This document shows, piece after piece, positions 1 through 5,011 of a DNA stretch of 26,104 nucleotides. Both the position numbers and the translations under genes were made by a program. Positions within the stretch are counted from its first letter, which is position 1; each line of letters opens with the position of its first letter. Source of the stretch: a virus; IMG/VR virus record IMGVR_UViG_3300027759_000377, positions 1-26,104 of that record; one strand, 5' to 3'. Under the pieces are notes generated by a model. It was not told where the DNA came from, made no database searches, and was given only the letters and a program-made list of their open reading frames with translations.

Positions 1-1
1 T

Positions 2-103
2 GATTGGGATATAACTTACAATACACCAATTACTGGTGATGTTTTGGGACATCTTTCTTCTGATGAGGTGACGGAAACTATGAAACAAGTTCAAGAGTTG
101 TAA
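2..103 (+). CDS. C-terminal end of an unrecognised protein (partial)
   Basis: An open frame enters from the left edge and gives 33 residues (starting DWDITYNTPITGDVLGHLSS, ending VQEL) before a TAA stop. The lipoprotein gene follows 18 bases later on the same strand, so the two may be co-transcribed. Too little is visible to name a family. Confidence 0.6.
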   Translation, partial: DWDITYNTPITGDVLGHLSSDEVTETMKQVQEL

Positions 104-121
104 AAAAATAAATAATATAAT

Positions 122-385
122 ATGAAAAAAGTGTTTTTGGCAATCGGGGTTATTGCAATGTTGGGTTCTTGTACCGAGAACAACCGAGTAAAGAATTGGG
201 GTGGGGAAGGAACAATCAATCTTCCAAAAGGTCGTAAATTAGTGAATGTTACTTGGAAGAACACTCAAGTTTGGTATTTGACTCGTCCGATGAGTTCAAG
301 TGATGTAGCAGAAACTTATCAGTTTCAAGAAGAATCTTCTTGGGGCGTGATGGAAGGAACTTATAACATTGTTGAAACAAAATAA
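122..385 (+). CDS. small predicted lipoprotein
   Basis: This 87-residue protein begins with a charged MKK, a hydrophobic stretch (FLAIGVIAMLG) and a lipobox LGSC, so Cys17 would be the lipidated first residue of the mature protein. The remaining 70 residues are polar, with several Trp (KNWGGEG, VTWKN, SSWGVMEG), and match no family I recognise. Lipidation predicts attachment to a host membrane. In phages such small lipoproteins sometimes act in superinfection exclusion or lysis, but nothing in this sequence decides that. A strong terminator hairpin follows at 415-443. The signal is clear; the function is unknown. Confidence 0.75.
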   Translation: MKKVFLAIGVIAMLGSCTENNRVKNWGGEGTINLPKGRKLVNVTWKNTQVWYLTRPMSSSDVAETYQFQEESSWGVMEGTYNIVETK

Positions 386-414
386 TGAGTTAGAGTCCTG
401 TACTTATCAATTTA

Positions 415-443
415 AAAAAACACCCTTTAAGGGTGTTTTTTCT
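415..443. terminator. rho-independent terminator, bidirectional
   Basis: The stem AAACACCC/GGGTGTTT with a short TTTAA-type loop has an A-run before it and a T-run after it, so it can act on both strands. It separates the lipoprotein gene from the tagged metalloprotease gene. Confidence 0.85.
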
Positions 444-451
444 TTTTATAC

Positions 452-460
452 ATATTTATA
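452..460 (+). promoter_or_regulatory. ATATTTATA motif, candidate phage late promoter
   Basis: The motif ATATTTATA ends 18 bases before the start codon at 479 and directly follows a terminator, as expected for a new transcript. The same motif precedes many other genes in this window. Confidence 0.5.
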
Positions 461-478
461 AATATATTAAAAAGAAGT

Positions 479-1312
479 ATGAAAAAAACGATAAGATTAA
501 CGGAATCTGAATTAATAAAACTTGTTAAACGAGTGATTAGTGAATCTACCGAAATAAATGAAATTGGTGGCATATCTCTTGAATCAAGAAGTTGGTCCGA
601 AATCGTAGTTTCAAAAATTAAAGAAAGTGGTGGAAAAGATTTTACAATAAACGGAAAAGATTTTCCTGAAGTATATGAAAAATTTCCGGTAGATAAATTT
701 AAAATTAAGTTCATCCCAATTGGAGCATATTCATATGACCAAAACAATTCTGGATTAATTGTTGATGATTATGTAATCACACTTGTTGTTGATCCTTCTC
801 TCATAAATAGAATTGACATTTCAGTTGTAAACCACGAAATGAAACACGCCTATCAAGATTTTAAAAGATATGGAAATAAATCAGTTCCAATCAAGGATTC
901 AAAATTCATCAAAGATATGTATACTGAAGATTTTGAAAAGTTTATTATTCGTTTTATGCAACGAAGAGGTGAAACCGATACATTAACGACAATACTTTAT
1001 TTGTATTATATCCTATCTAATGTTGAGCAAGATGCTTATCTTGAAAATATTTACGATGAAGGTCCAAACCCTTATAAATTTGGTTATGGGGCACAAATAA
1101 TGAGTAGTATAAAATTATTAGATAATTTGAACATCACAAATCTAAACGAAAAAACTTGGGAGGAATTAAAACAATCAAACATACCATTTATTAAAAAATT
1201 CAAATCAAAAGAAGAGTTTGCAAGTTATAGTGAGAGGTATTTGAAAAAATTGGCAGAAAAGTTTAAAAGAAAAATAAATAAAATGAAATATCTTAATTTC
1301 CAAGACAAATAA
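479..1312 (+). CDS. putative HExxH zinc metallopeptidase with N-terminal tag peptide
   Basis: This is a 277-residue protein. Residues 1-22 (MKKTIRLTESELIKLVKRVI then SE) form a basic amphipathic helix nearly identical to the start of the next gene product, while the rest is unrelated. His119-Glu120-x-x-His123 (NHEMKHAYQD) is a zincin HExxH motif, and Glu183 in NVEQDAY is a plausible third zinc ligand of the ExxA type. The protein has no signal peptide. The fold and substrate are unknown. By analogy with T4 internal proteins, the shared N-terminal peptide could target it to the prohead; that is inference. The start follows a terminator and an ATATTTATA motif with suitable spacing. The metallopeptidase call rests on the motif alone. 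Confidence 0.65.
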   Translation: MKKTIRLTESELIKLVKRVISESTEINEIGGISLESRSWSEIVVSKIKESGGKDFTINGKDFPEVYEKFPVDKFKIKFIPIGAYSYDQNNSGLIVDDYVITLVVDPSLINRIDISVVNHEMKHAYQDFKRYGNKSVPIKDSKFIKDMYTEDFEKFIIRFMQRRGETDTLTTILYLYYILSNVEQDAYLENIYDEGPNPYKFGYGAQIMSSIKLLDNLNITNLNEKTWEELKQSNIPFIKKFKSKEEFASYSERYLKKLAEKFKRKINKMKYLNFQDK

Positions 1313-1340
1313 AGATTTTTATACCAATACTGTTGTAACT

Positions 1341-1565
1341 ATGAAAAAAGTGATTAAACTTACGGAATCGGATTTAACGAGAATTGTTAAACGAGTGATT
1401 GATGAAAATAAGAAAAATAAAAAAGAAATGGATTGGAAAAAAATGGAGTTTAAGAGTAATGAGGATTATTTAAAATTTTTGGATACCAAAATGAAAGATT
1501 TAATAGATAAAATAAAAACTACTCCAGAATTATTAAATGTGTTTAAAAGATTACACGATAAATAA
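1341..1565 (+). CDS. small tagged protein, unknown
   Basis: This 74-residue, very Lys-rich protein opens with KKVIKLTESDLTRIVKRV followed by IDE, which is the same N-terminal tag as in the gene ending 28 bases upstream. The remaining ~50 residues are predicted helical (EDYLKFLDTKMKDLIDKIK) and match no family I recognise. The two genes are probably co-transcribed. With so little besides the tag, it might be a packaged internal peptide or a scaffold accessory. A host-type promoter begins immediately downstream. Confidence 0.65.
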   Translation: MKKVIKLTESDLTRIVKRVIDENKKNKKEMDWKKMEFKSNEDYLKFLDTKMKDLIDKIKTTPELLNVFKRLHDK

Positions 1566-1574
1566 TTAAAAAAC

Positions 1575-1604
1575 TTGACACTTTTCAAAAGTGTTGTATA
1601 TTTA
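1575..1604 (+). promoter_or_regulatory. promoter for attenuator leader (TTGACA ... TATATTTA)
   Basis: TTGACA at 1575-1580 and TATATTTA at 1597-1604 are spaced as in Bacteroidota promoters (TTG / TAnnTTTG), except that the last base of the -7 element is A. Transcription would begin about 20 bases before the leader peptide. Confidence 0.6.
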
Positions 1605-1627
1605 TAACAAAACAAATAAAACTACAA

Positions 1628-1702
1628 ATGAAAAATTTACATATCATATCTTTAAGAGGGTTGGCGATAGCTGAAGATACTACCTATAAGGAGATGGTGT
1701 AA
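1628..1702 (+). CDS. 24-residue leader peptide candidate
   Basis: A short frame encodes MKNLHIISLRGLAIAEDTTY then KEMV and a stop. It lies between a promoter and a terminator hairpin. Its last codons (AAG GAG ATG GTG TAA) contain GGAGATGG, which is complementary to one arm of that terminator. A ribosome finishing the peptide would cover this segment. The peptide uses AT-rich codons such as TTA, ATA, AGA and GAA, several of which match tRNAs in the array. There is no experimental evidence that it is translated. Confidence 0.45.
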   Translation: MKNLHIISLRGLAIAEDTTYKEMV

Positions 1703-1756
1703 TAAATTATTATATAAAAATTTTAATCCCATCTCCAAAAGAGGTGGGATTTTTTG
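1690..1756 (+). promoter_or_regulatory. putative transcription attenuator (antiterminator/terminator)
   Basis: The terminator stem is ATCCCATCTC (1726-1735) with GAGGTGGGAT (1741-1750) followed by six T. The upstream segment GGAGATGG (1690-1697) can instead pair with CCATCTCC (1730-1737), and the two pairings exclude each other. This is the usual layout of translation-coupled attenuators, here placed ahead of a tRNA array. Confidence 0.55.
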
Positions 1757-1765
1757 TTTTAGGGG

Positions 1766-1796
1766 TTGTGCAAATAGATAAAAAGTTGTATATTTG
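1766..1796 (+). promoter_or_regulatory. Bacteroidota-type promoter (TTGTG ... TATATTTG)
   Basis: TTGTG at 1766-1770 and TATATTTG at 1789-1796 are separated by 18 bases. The promoter lies just after the attenuator terminator and 44 bases before the first tRNA, so it would serve the array independently of the attenuator. Confidence 0.7.
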
Positions 1797-1839
1797 TAGA
1801 ACAAACAATAAAGGTTCTTTGACATATTGGTAAAATGAC

Positions 1840-1913
1840 ATCCCCGTAGCCCAACAGGCAGAGGCATTGGACTTAAAATCCATTCAGTATGAGTTCGAAT
1901 CTCATCGGGGATA
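1840..1913 (+). tRNA. tRNA-Leu(UAA), with a short variable loop
   Basis: Acceptor ATCCCCG/CGGGGAT, T arm ATGAG-TTCGAAT-CTCAT and anticodon loop CTTAAAA give anticodon UAA and discriminator A73. CCA is not encoded. Bacterial tRNA-Leu normally has a long variable arm, but here it is five bases (TCAGT), as in class I tRNAs. The base pair 27-43 is T-T. Identity as Leu rests on the anticodon alone. Confidence 0.8.
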
Positions 1914-1935
1914 CAAAAAAAATATTAAAAAAGAT

Positions 1936-1966
1936 TTGGCAGATTGGAAATGATTACATATCTTTG
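1936..1966 (+). promoter_or_regulatory. Bacteroidota-type promoter (TTGG ... TATCTTTG)
   Basis: TTGG at 1936-1939 and TATCTTTG at 1959-1966 are 19 bases apart. A close relative of this promoter occurs at 3881-3911 (both contain GATTTGG and ACATATCTTTGT), suggesting duplication within the array. Confidence 0.65.
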
Positions 1967-1986
1967 TTGAACAAAAGGAATAAAGG

Positions 1987-2080
1987 TGTGTGATTGTAAG
2001 AAACGGGAAACTCGTAAAGTACATTAACCTGTTAACACAAAATGGTGAAACGAGAGTGTGTGTTAACTACTGAATCACAA
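1987..2080 (+). ncRNA. structured spacer RNA with a long hairpin
   Basis: An outer stem TGTGATT (1989-1995)/AATCACA (2073-2079) encloses a nine-pair hairpin GTTAACACA (2031-2039)/TGTGTTAAC (2059-2067) and a small hairpin CGGG-AAA-CTCG. No tRNA features or reading frame are present. It would be the first product of the promoter at 1936-1966. Confidence 0.45.
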
Positions 2081-2089
2081 AATGAAAAA

Positions 2090-2222
2090 TTGTGTTGTTC
2101 CTTGAGAAACAAGAGTGCGGTCGTACCAGTGGTATATTATTAAGGGTGGTTAAAAAACAAATACTATATTAAGGATGGCGGCGGTACACCACACAACACA
2201 GAGGACTTCTCACCCTCAAATT
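2090..2222 (+). ncRNA. three-copy pseudoknot RNA, copy A
   Basis: The 5' strand TGTGTTGT (2091-2098) pairs with ACAACACA (2193-2200). A terminal hairpin GAGG...CCTC (2201-2217) carries loop bases TTCTCA that are complementary to TGAGAA at 2103-2108. The element ends in CCTCAAATTT directly before the tRNA-like element at 2224. Copies B (3021-3122) and C (4731-4814) share every one of these parts while their middles differ. I recognise no known RNA family. Confidence 0.6.
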
Positions 2223-2223
2223 T

Positions 2224-2344
2224 AGTCAGGTAATACGTAATGTGAAAAAGGTAGCACATCCTGAAAACGCCACGGTTCATAATCACTTGGACGCGAGAAG
2301 TCATAAAGGTTGTATTGTTGCAGGTTCGAATCCTGTCCTGACTA
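2224..2344 (+). tRNA. tRNA-like element 1 (AGTCAGG family), enlarged
   Basis: Acceptor AGTCAGG/CCTGACT and T arm GCAGG-TTCGAAT-CCTGT are normal. A D-like hairpin ATGTG-AAAAAGGTAG-CACAT is present but shifted. At 121 nt it is far too long for a tRNA, and no 17-nt anticodon arm can be drawn. A loop-like string TTCATAA (anticodon CAU) occurs without flanking complementarity. It could be a tRNA with insertions, a decayed tRNA or a tRNA mimic. Confidence 0.5.
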
Positions 2345-2545
2345 CAAATGACACATAGAAAGACAAACAAGTAATTTGGTGTATTGAACACAGGAGACAA
2401 AAAATTCATTACAACACTACAAGAGGTGTTATGTTTGTTGAGTATGATAATATGTAACTGAAACATTGTAAGATATTACAATACCACCGAAAGGAAATGT
2501 AAGTGAAAAGTTATCCCATGTCTTGGTGGATGTGTTTTTTTTAAT

Positions 2546-2633
2546 AGGTGAGTGGCGGAATGGTAGACGCTATCCGATTATCGGAGAGGCCGAGTTAAAA
2601 ACGGCGTTATGGGTTCGAATCCTTTCTTATCTA
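2546..2633 (+). tRNA. tRNA-Leu-like element, probable UAA, extra hairpin before the anticodon arm
   Basis: Acceptor AGGTGAG/CTTATCT and a D arm GGCGGAATGGTAGACGC, typical of tRNA-Leu, are clear. After the D arm comes a hairpin TCCGA-TTA-TCGGA, then GCCGA-GTTAAAA-ACGGC, whose loop reads UAA. Only three bases (GTT) separate this from the T arm. The extra hairpin that normally forms the variable arm therefore appears before, not after, the anticodon arm. Alternatively the TTA-loop hairpin is an aberrant anticodon arm. Confidence 0.6.
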
Positions 2634-2638
2634 CAAAT

Positions 2639-2684
2639 CTCAAGAAGTTGCTATCTTGAGGCTGACAGGTTCGAAACTGTCGAT
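2639..2684 (+). ncRNA. two-hairpin half-tRNA-like spacer
   Basis: Two adjacent hairpins, CTCAAGA/TCTTGAG and GACAG-GTTCGAAA-CTGTC, look like an anticodon-type arm followed by a T arm, but there is no 5' acceptor or D arm. This may be the remnant of a tRNA or a structured linker between two tRNA-like elements. Confidence 0.4.
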
Positions 2685-2767
2685 TGATTATGGTGTATGG
2701 GGCACATCAGAACGGAGTAGGTTGACGAAACAGGAGAGGGGTAATGGTTCGAATCCATTTTAATCAG
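2685..2767 (+). tRNA. tRNA-like element, anticodon unclear
   Basis: Acceptor TGATTA/TAATCA (six pairs plus a T-T), T arm AATGG-TTCGAAT-CCATT and a small D-type hairpin GTG-TATGGGG-CAC are visible. The 51 bases between the acceptor and T stems match class II length, but no seven-base loop with U33 and a paired stem can be drawn. A hairpin GTTCGG/CCGAAC follows at 2772-2792. Confidence 0.45.
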
Positions 2768-2796
2768 CAAAGTTCGGAGTAATTAACCGAACCTAA

Positions 2797-2858
2797 CAAG
2801 AAGATGATTCACATAGCTTAAAGTGATTTGGTACCACTAATTACTGGTTGTCTTCTTG
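2797..2858 (+). ncRNA. structured spacer hairpin
   Basis: CAAGAAGA (2797-2804) pairs with TCTTCTTG (2851-2858), enclosing 46 bases that contain GTG...CAC and GGTACC self-complementary pieces. It lies four bases before the next tRNA-like element. Confidence 0.35.
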
Positions 2859-2862
2859 AATA

Positions 2863-2936
2863 ACTACTTATGGTGTAAATTGGTTTGCACATCGGCAATC
2901 GCCGAAGGGTTGTAGGTTCGAGTCCTATGGGTGGTT
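2863..2936 (+). tRNA. tRNA-like, normal length but no standard anticodon loop
   Basis: Acceptor ACTACTT/GGGTGGT (with G-U pairs), D arm GGTG...CAC and T arm GTAGG-TTCGAGT-CCTAT give a 74-nt molecule of ordinary class I size. The anticodon region reads TCGGC-AATC-GCCGA. It folds with a four-base loop (or TCGG/CCGA with a six-base loop), and U33 is absent. It may not decode at all. Confidence 0.55.
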
Positions 2937-2942
2937 CAAATA

Positions 2943-3016
2943 TAGCAGGCGGGAGGTATAGTATCTCGCCGGTCTCATAAGCCGGTTTAACTTGGTGCGA
3001 TTCCAAGGCGTTGCTA
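2943..3016 (+). tRNA. tRNA-Met(CAU)
   Basis: The anticodon arm CCGGT-CTCATAA-GCCGG is clear (anticodon CAU), with D arm GGGA-GGTATAGTA-TCTC and T arm CTTGG-TGCGATT-CCAAG. The acceptor is weaker (TAGCAG pairs with TTGCTA), with two or three unpaired bases near the T stem. CAU may also be a lysidine-modified Ile; elongator versus initiator cannot be decided. CCA is not encoded. Confidence 0.75.
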
Positions 3017-3020
3017 CAAA

Positions 3021-3122
3021 TGTGTTGTTCCTGTGAGAAAGGAATGTAGGAAGGAACAGGAGAGAAACAATACGAAAGTATGAATCTTACTCACAACACA
3101 GAGGAGTTCTCATCCTCAAATT
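3021..3122 (+). ncRNA. three-copy pseudoknot RNA, copy B
   Basis: TGTGTTGT (3021-3028) pairs with ACAACACA (3093-3100). The terminal hairpin GAGGA-GTTCTCA-TCCTC (3101-3117) carries a loop complementary to TGAGAA (3033-3038). The middle contains a GNRA hairpin ATAC-GAAA-GTAT. The element starts directly after tRNA-Met and ends at CCTCAAATTT, two bases before tRNA-Ile. Confidence 0.6.
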
Positions 3123-3123
3123 T

Positions 3124-3197
3124 ACCGATGTAGCTCAATAGGTGAGAGCAGGACGCTTATATCGTCAAGGTTATGGGTTCGACCCCCGTCATCGGTA
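3124..3197 (+). tRNA. tRNA-Ile(UAU)
   Basis: This is a full cloverleaf: acceptor ACCGATG/CATCGGT, D stem GCTC/GAGC, anticodon loop CTTATAT (anticodon UAU, codon AUA) and T arm ATGGG-TTCGACC-CCCGT. A73 is present and CCA is not encoded. AUA is common in this phage's genes, so the tRNA fits its codon use. Confidence 0.9.
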
Positions 3198-3389
3198 CAA
3201 ATGAAACCAACAGAAGTCCGACTTGCACGGATGAAAGGAACCTTGACTTCATGGGATTAGCTACCCAAACGAAGAGAGATAAATGACTCAAGGTACTCTG
3301 TTTAGGACCCTGCTCTGATGTGCACGTCAACAGGTGATGGGGAACAAACCATCTATAAAATCCCGAATTAAAAATGGTTTCATTTATTT
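3198..3389 (+). ncRNA. structured spacer RNA between two tRNAs
   Basis: These 192 bases hold no gene. They can pair as ACCTTGA with TCAAGGT, GGG-ATTAGCTA-CCC inside that stem, and a hairpin GATGG...CCATC near the 3' end; two GTGCAC-like segments may also interact. Function unknown. Confidence 0.35.
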
Positions 3390-3463
3390 GCGGGTATAGC
3401 TCAATTGATTAGAGTGTCACCCTTCCAAGGTGAAAGTTGTGGGTTTGAGTCCCACTACCCGCT
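3390..3463 (+). tRNA. tRNA-Gly(UCC)
   Basis: Acceptor GCGGGTA/TACCCGC, D stem GCTC/GAGT, anticodon arm TCACC-CTTCCAA-GGTGA (anticodon UCC) and T arm GTGGG-TTTGAGT-CCCAC form a standard cloverleaf with T73. CCA is not encoded. Confidence 0.9.
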
Positions 3464-3468
3464 CAATA

Positions 3469-3568
3469 GATAGGATATTATTCCAATTAAAACTGGAATC
3501 ACGCCTAGTATGGGTTAATTACCCATTGATGAAGGGATATAAATGAGAGGTTCCCTTTAAGTCCTATC
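3469..3568 (+). ncRNA. four-way-junction RNA, cloverleaf-like but not a tRNA
   Basis: The outer stem GATAGGA (3469-3475)/TCCTATC (3562-3568) encloses exactly three hairpins: ATTCCA/TGGAAT (3480-3499), TGGGT-TAATT-ACCCA (3511-3525) and AAGGGA/TCCCTT (3532-3557). The geometry resembles a tRNA cloverleaf, yet there is no T loop, no GG in a D loop and no anticodon loop. It lies between tRNA-Gly and tRNA-Ala. Base pairing is seen directly; function is unknown. Confidence 0.5.
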
Positions 3569-3667
3569 GACGTTATTAAAATGACTTTTTCAAGGAGTAA
3601 GATCCACAGGGTTGCAAACAGAAAACCGGAAAATTCACTCACCAGTAATTTTAAGGTGGGGAAATAT

Positions 3668-3746
3668 GGGCTGGCATGTTCCAAGGCTTCGGCGAGAAAC
3701 ATTTGCAATGTTTTTGAGATGGGTTCGATTCCCATCCGGTCCACCA
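3668..3746 (+). tRNA. tRNA-Ala(UGC), CCA encoded
   Basis: Acceptor GGGCTGG/CCGGTCC, A73, encoded CCA, anticodon arm AAACA-TTTGCAA-TGTTT (anticodon UGC) and T arm ATGGG-TTCGATT-CCCAT are clear. The D region is long and pairs poorly, and the G3-U70 identity pair of tRNA-Ala is present as G-T in the DNA. Identity is therefore well supported despite the odd D arm. Confidence 0.85.
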
Positions 3747-3768
3747 AATAAACAATTAATATAAACGA

Positions 3769-3897
3769 ATGATGAAAGAAGTTTTATCAGGAACTTTCAA
3801 ATCAGGAAAAGTAAATTTTGTTAAAACTAACATAAAAACTGATTTGTTGAGAAAACTGAAAAGGAAATTAAAAAAAAGATTTGGTAAATTAAAGTAA
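3769..3897 (+). CDS. 42-residue basic peptide, unknown
   Basis: A short frame within the tRNA array starts MMKEVLSGTFKSGKVNFVKT and ends in a Lys/Arg-rich tail (KLKRKLKKRFGKLK). It fits between tRNA-Ala and the promoter for tRNA-Glu. Two ATG codons are adjacent. The basic tail suggests nucleic-acid binding, but this is only an impression and the frame may be fortuitous. Confidence 0.45.
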   Translation: MMKEVLSGTFKSGKVNFVKTNIKTDLLRKLKRKLKKRFGKLK

Positions 3898-3911
3898 TAC
3901 ACATATCTTTG
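3881..3911 (+). promoter_or_regulatory. Bacteroidota-type promoter (TTGG ... TATCTTTG)
   Basis: TTGG at 3881-3884 and TATCTTTG at 3904-3911 are separated by 19 bases. It overlaps the end of the small basic ORF and lies 36 bases before tRNA-Glu. It is a sister of the promoter at 1936-1966. Confidence 0.7.
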
Positions 3912-3946
3912 TCAAACAAACAAAATGAGTAAAATCATTTTAATTT

Positions 3947-4019
3947 CGCCCGTTGGACAAGCGGTTAAGTCGTTTCCCTTTCACGGAAAAGATCATGGGT
4001 TCGAATCCCATACGGGTGA
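3947..4019 (+). tRNA. tRNA-Glu(UUC)
   Basis: Acceptor CGCCCGT/ACGGGTG, anticodon arm TTTCC-CTTTCAC-GGAAA (anticodon UUC) and T arm ATGGG-TTCGAAT-CCCAT form a standard cloverleaf. CCA is not encoded. Pair 2-71 is a G-T. Confidence 0.9.
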
Positions 4020-4079
4020 CAGAATAGGGGAATAATAGTTGTCTGTACTACCCCCACCTTTCAATGGTATACAGGATTC

Positions 4080-4152
4080 ACCCCCATCGTCCAACTGAAT
4101 AGGACACGCCCCTTCTAAGGGTGGAATCGGAGTTTGAATCTCTGTGGGGGTA
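4080..4152 (+). tRNA. tRNA-Arg(UCU)
   Basis: Acceptor ACCCCCA/TGGGGGT, D stem GTCC/GGAC, anticodon arm CGCCC-CTTCTAA-GGGTG (anticodon UCU, codon AGA) and T arm CGGAG-TTTGAAT-CTCTG are present. AGA is the main Arg codon in the phage genes here. CCA is not encoded. Confidence 0.9.
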
Positions 4153-4163
4153 CAAACAAATTA

Positions 4164-4236
4164 TGCCAACCAAGCATTACTACGATACGGGTTCATACCT
4201 GTGGGTTAGGGGTGACGATCAGGAAAGACTGATAAC
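4164..4236 (+). ncRNA. short T-arm-like and hairpin spacer
   Basis: ACGGG-TTCATA-CCTGT resembles a T arm and is followed by a hairpin ATCAG-GAAAGA-CTGAT. AACC and GGTT flank the first hairpin as a weak acceptor-like stem. It could be a minihelix-type tRNA remnant; function unknown. Confidence 0.3.
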
Positions 4237-4239
4237 TTT

Positions 4240-4315
4240 GGTCCCGTGGTTGAATGGTTACAATTCCACCCTGTCACGGTGCGAGATGCGGGTTCGAATC
4301 CCGTCGGGACCGCCA
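4240..4315 (+). tRNA. tRNA-Asp(GUC), CCA encoded
   Basis: Acceptor GGTCCCG/CGGGACC, G73, encoded CCA, anticodon arm CCACC-CTGTCAC-GGTGC (anticodon GUC) and T arm GCGGG-TTCGAAT-CCCGT are canonical. This is the most host-like tRNA in the array. Confidence 0.93.
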
Positions 4316-4360
4316 AAAAAAAGTTCATTGACATAAATAGATTGGTAAGATAGCAGATAG

Positions 4361-4522
4361 ACCTATATCGGCAGAATCCCATAGGGAATCAGAAATGATG
4401 AGCAAGATGGAGCCCCTATCAGATTAACGGGTTGAGGAGGCACTCAAAGTTTTCCGAGAGGTTAACAGGTATATAAACGATGGTTTGGGTAGAACGGATG
4501 TTGAAGGCGAGATATAGGTAGT
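4361..4522 (+). ncRNA. multi-branched structured RNA 1
   Basis: ACCTATATC (from 4365) pairs over nine bases with GATATAGGT (ending near 4521). Inside are TCCC-ATA-GGGA and TTGAG-GAGGCA-CTCAA hairpins and further complementary pieces (GATGG/CTATC, AACGGG/AACAGG-type). No convincing gene or tRNA lies within it. It sits between tRNA-Asp and structured RNA 2. It matches no family I can name. Confidence 0.45.
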
Positions 4523-4577
4523 AAGGATGAGGTGACTCACGAATAAGTAAATCTTAAGGTCTTGCCTTTTTTAAAAT

Positions 4578-4729
4578 ATTGATAGTGGTTTTCCCCATTC
4601 AACGGATGTCGACAATCCAGAATGGATAAGGAATTCATCACCCCCTGAAAAGGACAGTGCCGAGGCCTCGTAAAACTACGATTATGCACTTAAGATTGGA
4701 GCGAGACGGGTACTCCATCACTATCAACA
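4578..4729 (+). ncRNA. multi-branched structured RNA 2
   Basis: The outer stem TTGATAGTG/CACTATCAA (nine pairs) closes about 150 bases. Enclosed helices, in order, are CCATTC/GAATGG with inner GGAT-GTCGACA-ATCC; CCT-GAAA-AGG (a GNRA loop); AGTGC/GCACT holding CGAGG/CCTCG and CGTA-AAAC-TACG; and TGGAG/CTCCA. So many nested helices are unlikely by chance. It is followed at once by copy C of the pseudoknot RNA. Confidence 0.55.
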
Positions 4730-4730
4730 A

Positions 4731-4814
4731 TATTGTGTTGTTCCCTTGAGAAAGGAAGGCTAGATGGTTAATTATTATGCATAACCCAATACAGAGGTTC
4801 TCAACCTCAAATTT
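4731..4814 (+). ncRNA. three-copy pseudoknot RNA, copy C (shortest)
   Basis: TGTGTTG pairs with CAATACA (one G-U where copies A and B have G-C). The terminal hairpin is GAGGT-TCTCA-ACCTC: its fifth pair is T-A where copy B has A-T, a compensatory change. TGAGAA at the 5' side is again complementary to TTCTCA. The middle is reduced to a hairpin GGTTA/TAACC. The element ends in CCTCAAATTT before the tRNA-like element at 4815. Confidence 0.6.
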
Positions 4815-4951
4815 AGTCAGGTGTTGTGGAATAACTTTGGTAATGCGGATGTATACGCAAGCATTACACGGTAGGTAAAGCAAAGAGTAATTACTTTGTG
4901 TGACTAATAAAGGAATCGTCCTTTGAACCTGTTCAAATCAGGTACTGACTA
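4815..4951 (+). tRNA. tRNA-like element 2 (AGTCAGG family), enlarged
   Basis: Acceptor AGTCAG/CTGACT and T arm ACCTG-TTCAAAT-CAGGT are intact. Between them lie a seven-pair helix GTAATGC/GCATTAC with an inner GCG/CGC, a hairpin CAAAG-AGTAATTA-CTTTG that could be an anticodon arm, and AAAGGA-ATCG-TCCTTT, shaped like a long variable arm. At 137 nt it reads as a class II tRNA with a large insertion in the D region. Anticodon not assignable. Confidence 0.5.
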
Positions 4952-5011
4952 CTCACGGTTCTCAATAGACATTTTAAATGGAATTGATGACAGTTGGAAA
5001 GACAACAACAT

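Noticed and set aside
4121-4336. 71-codon frame across tRNA-Arg and tRNA-Asp
   Set aside because: It is made of tRNA sequence, so the open frame is incidental.
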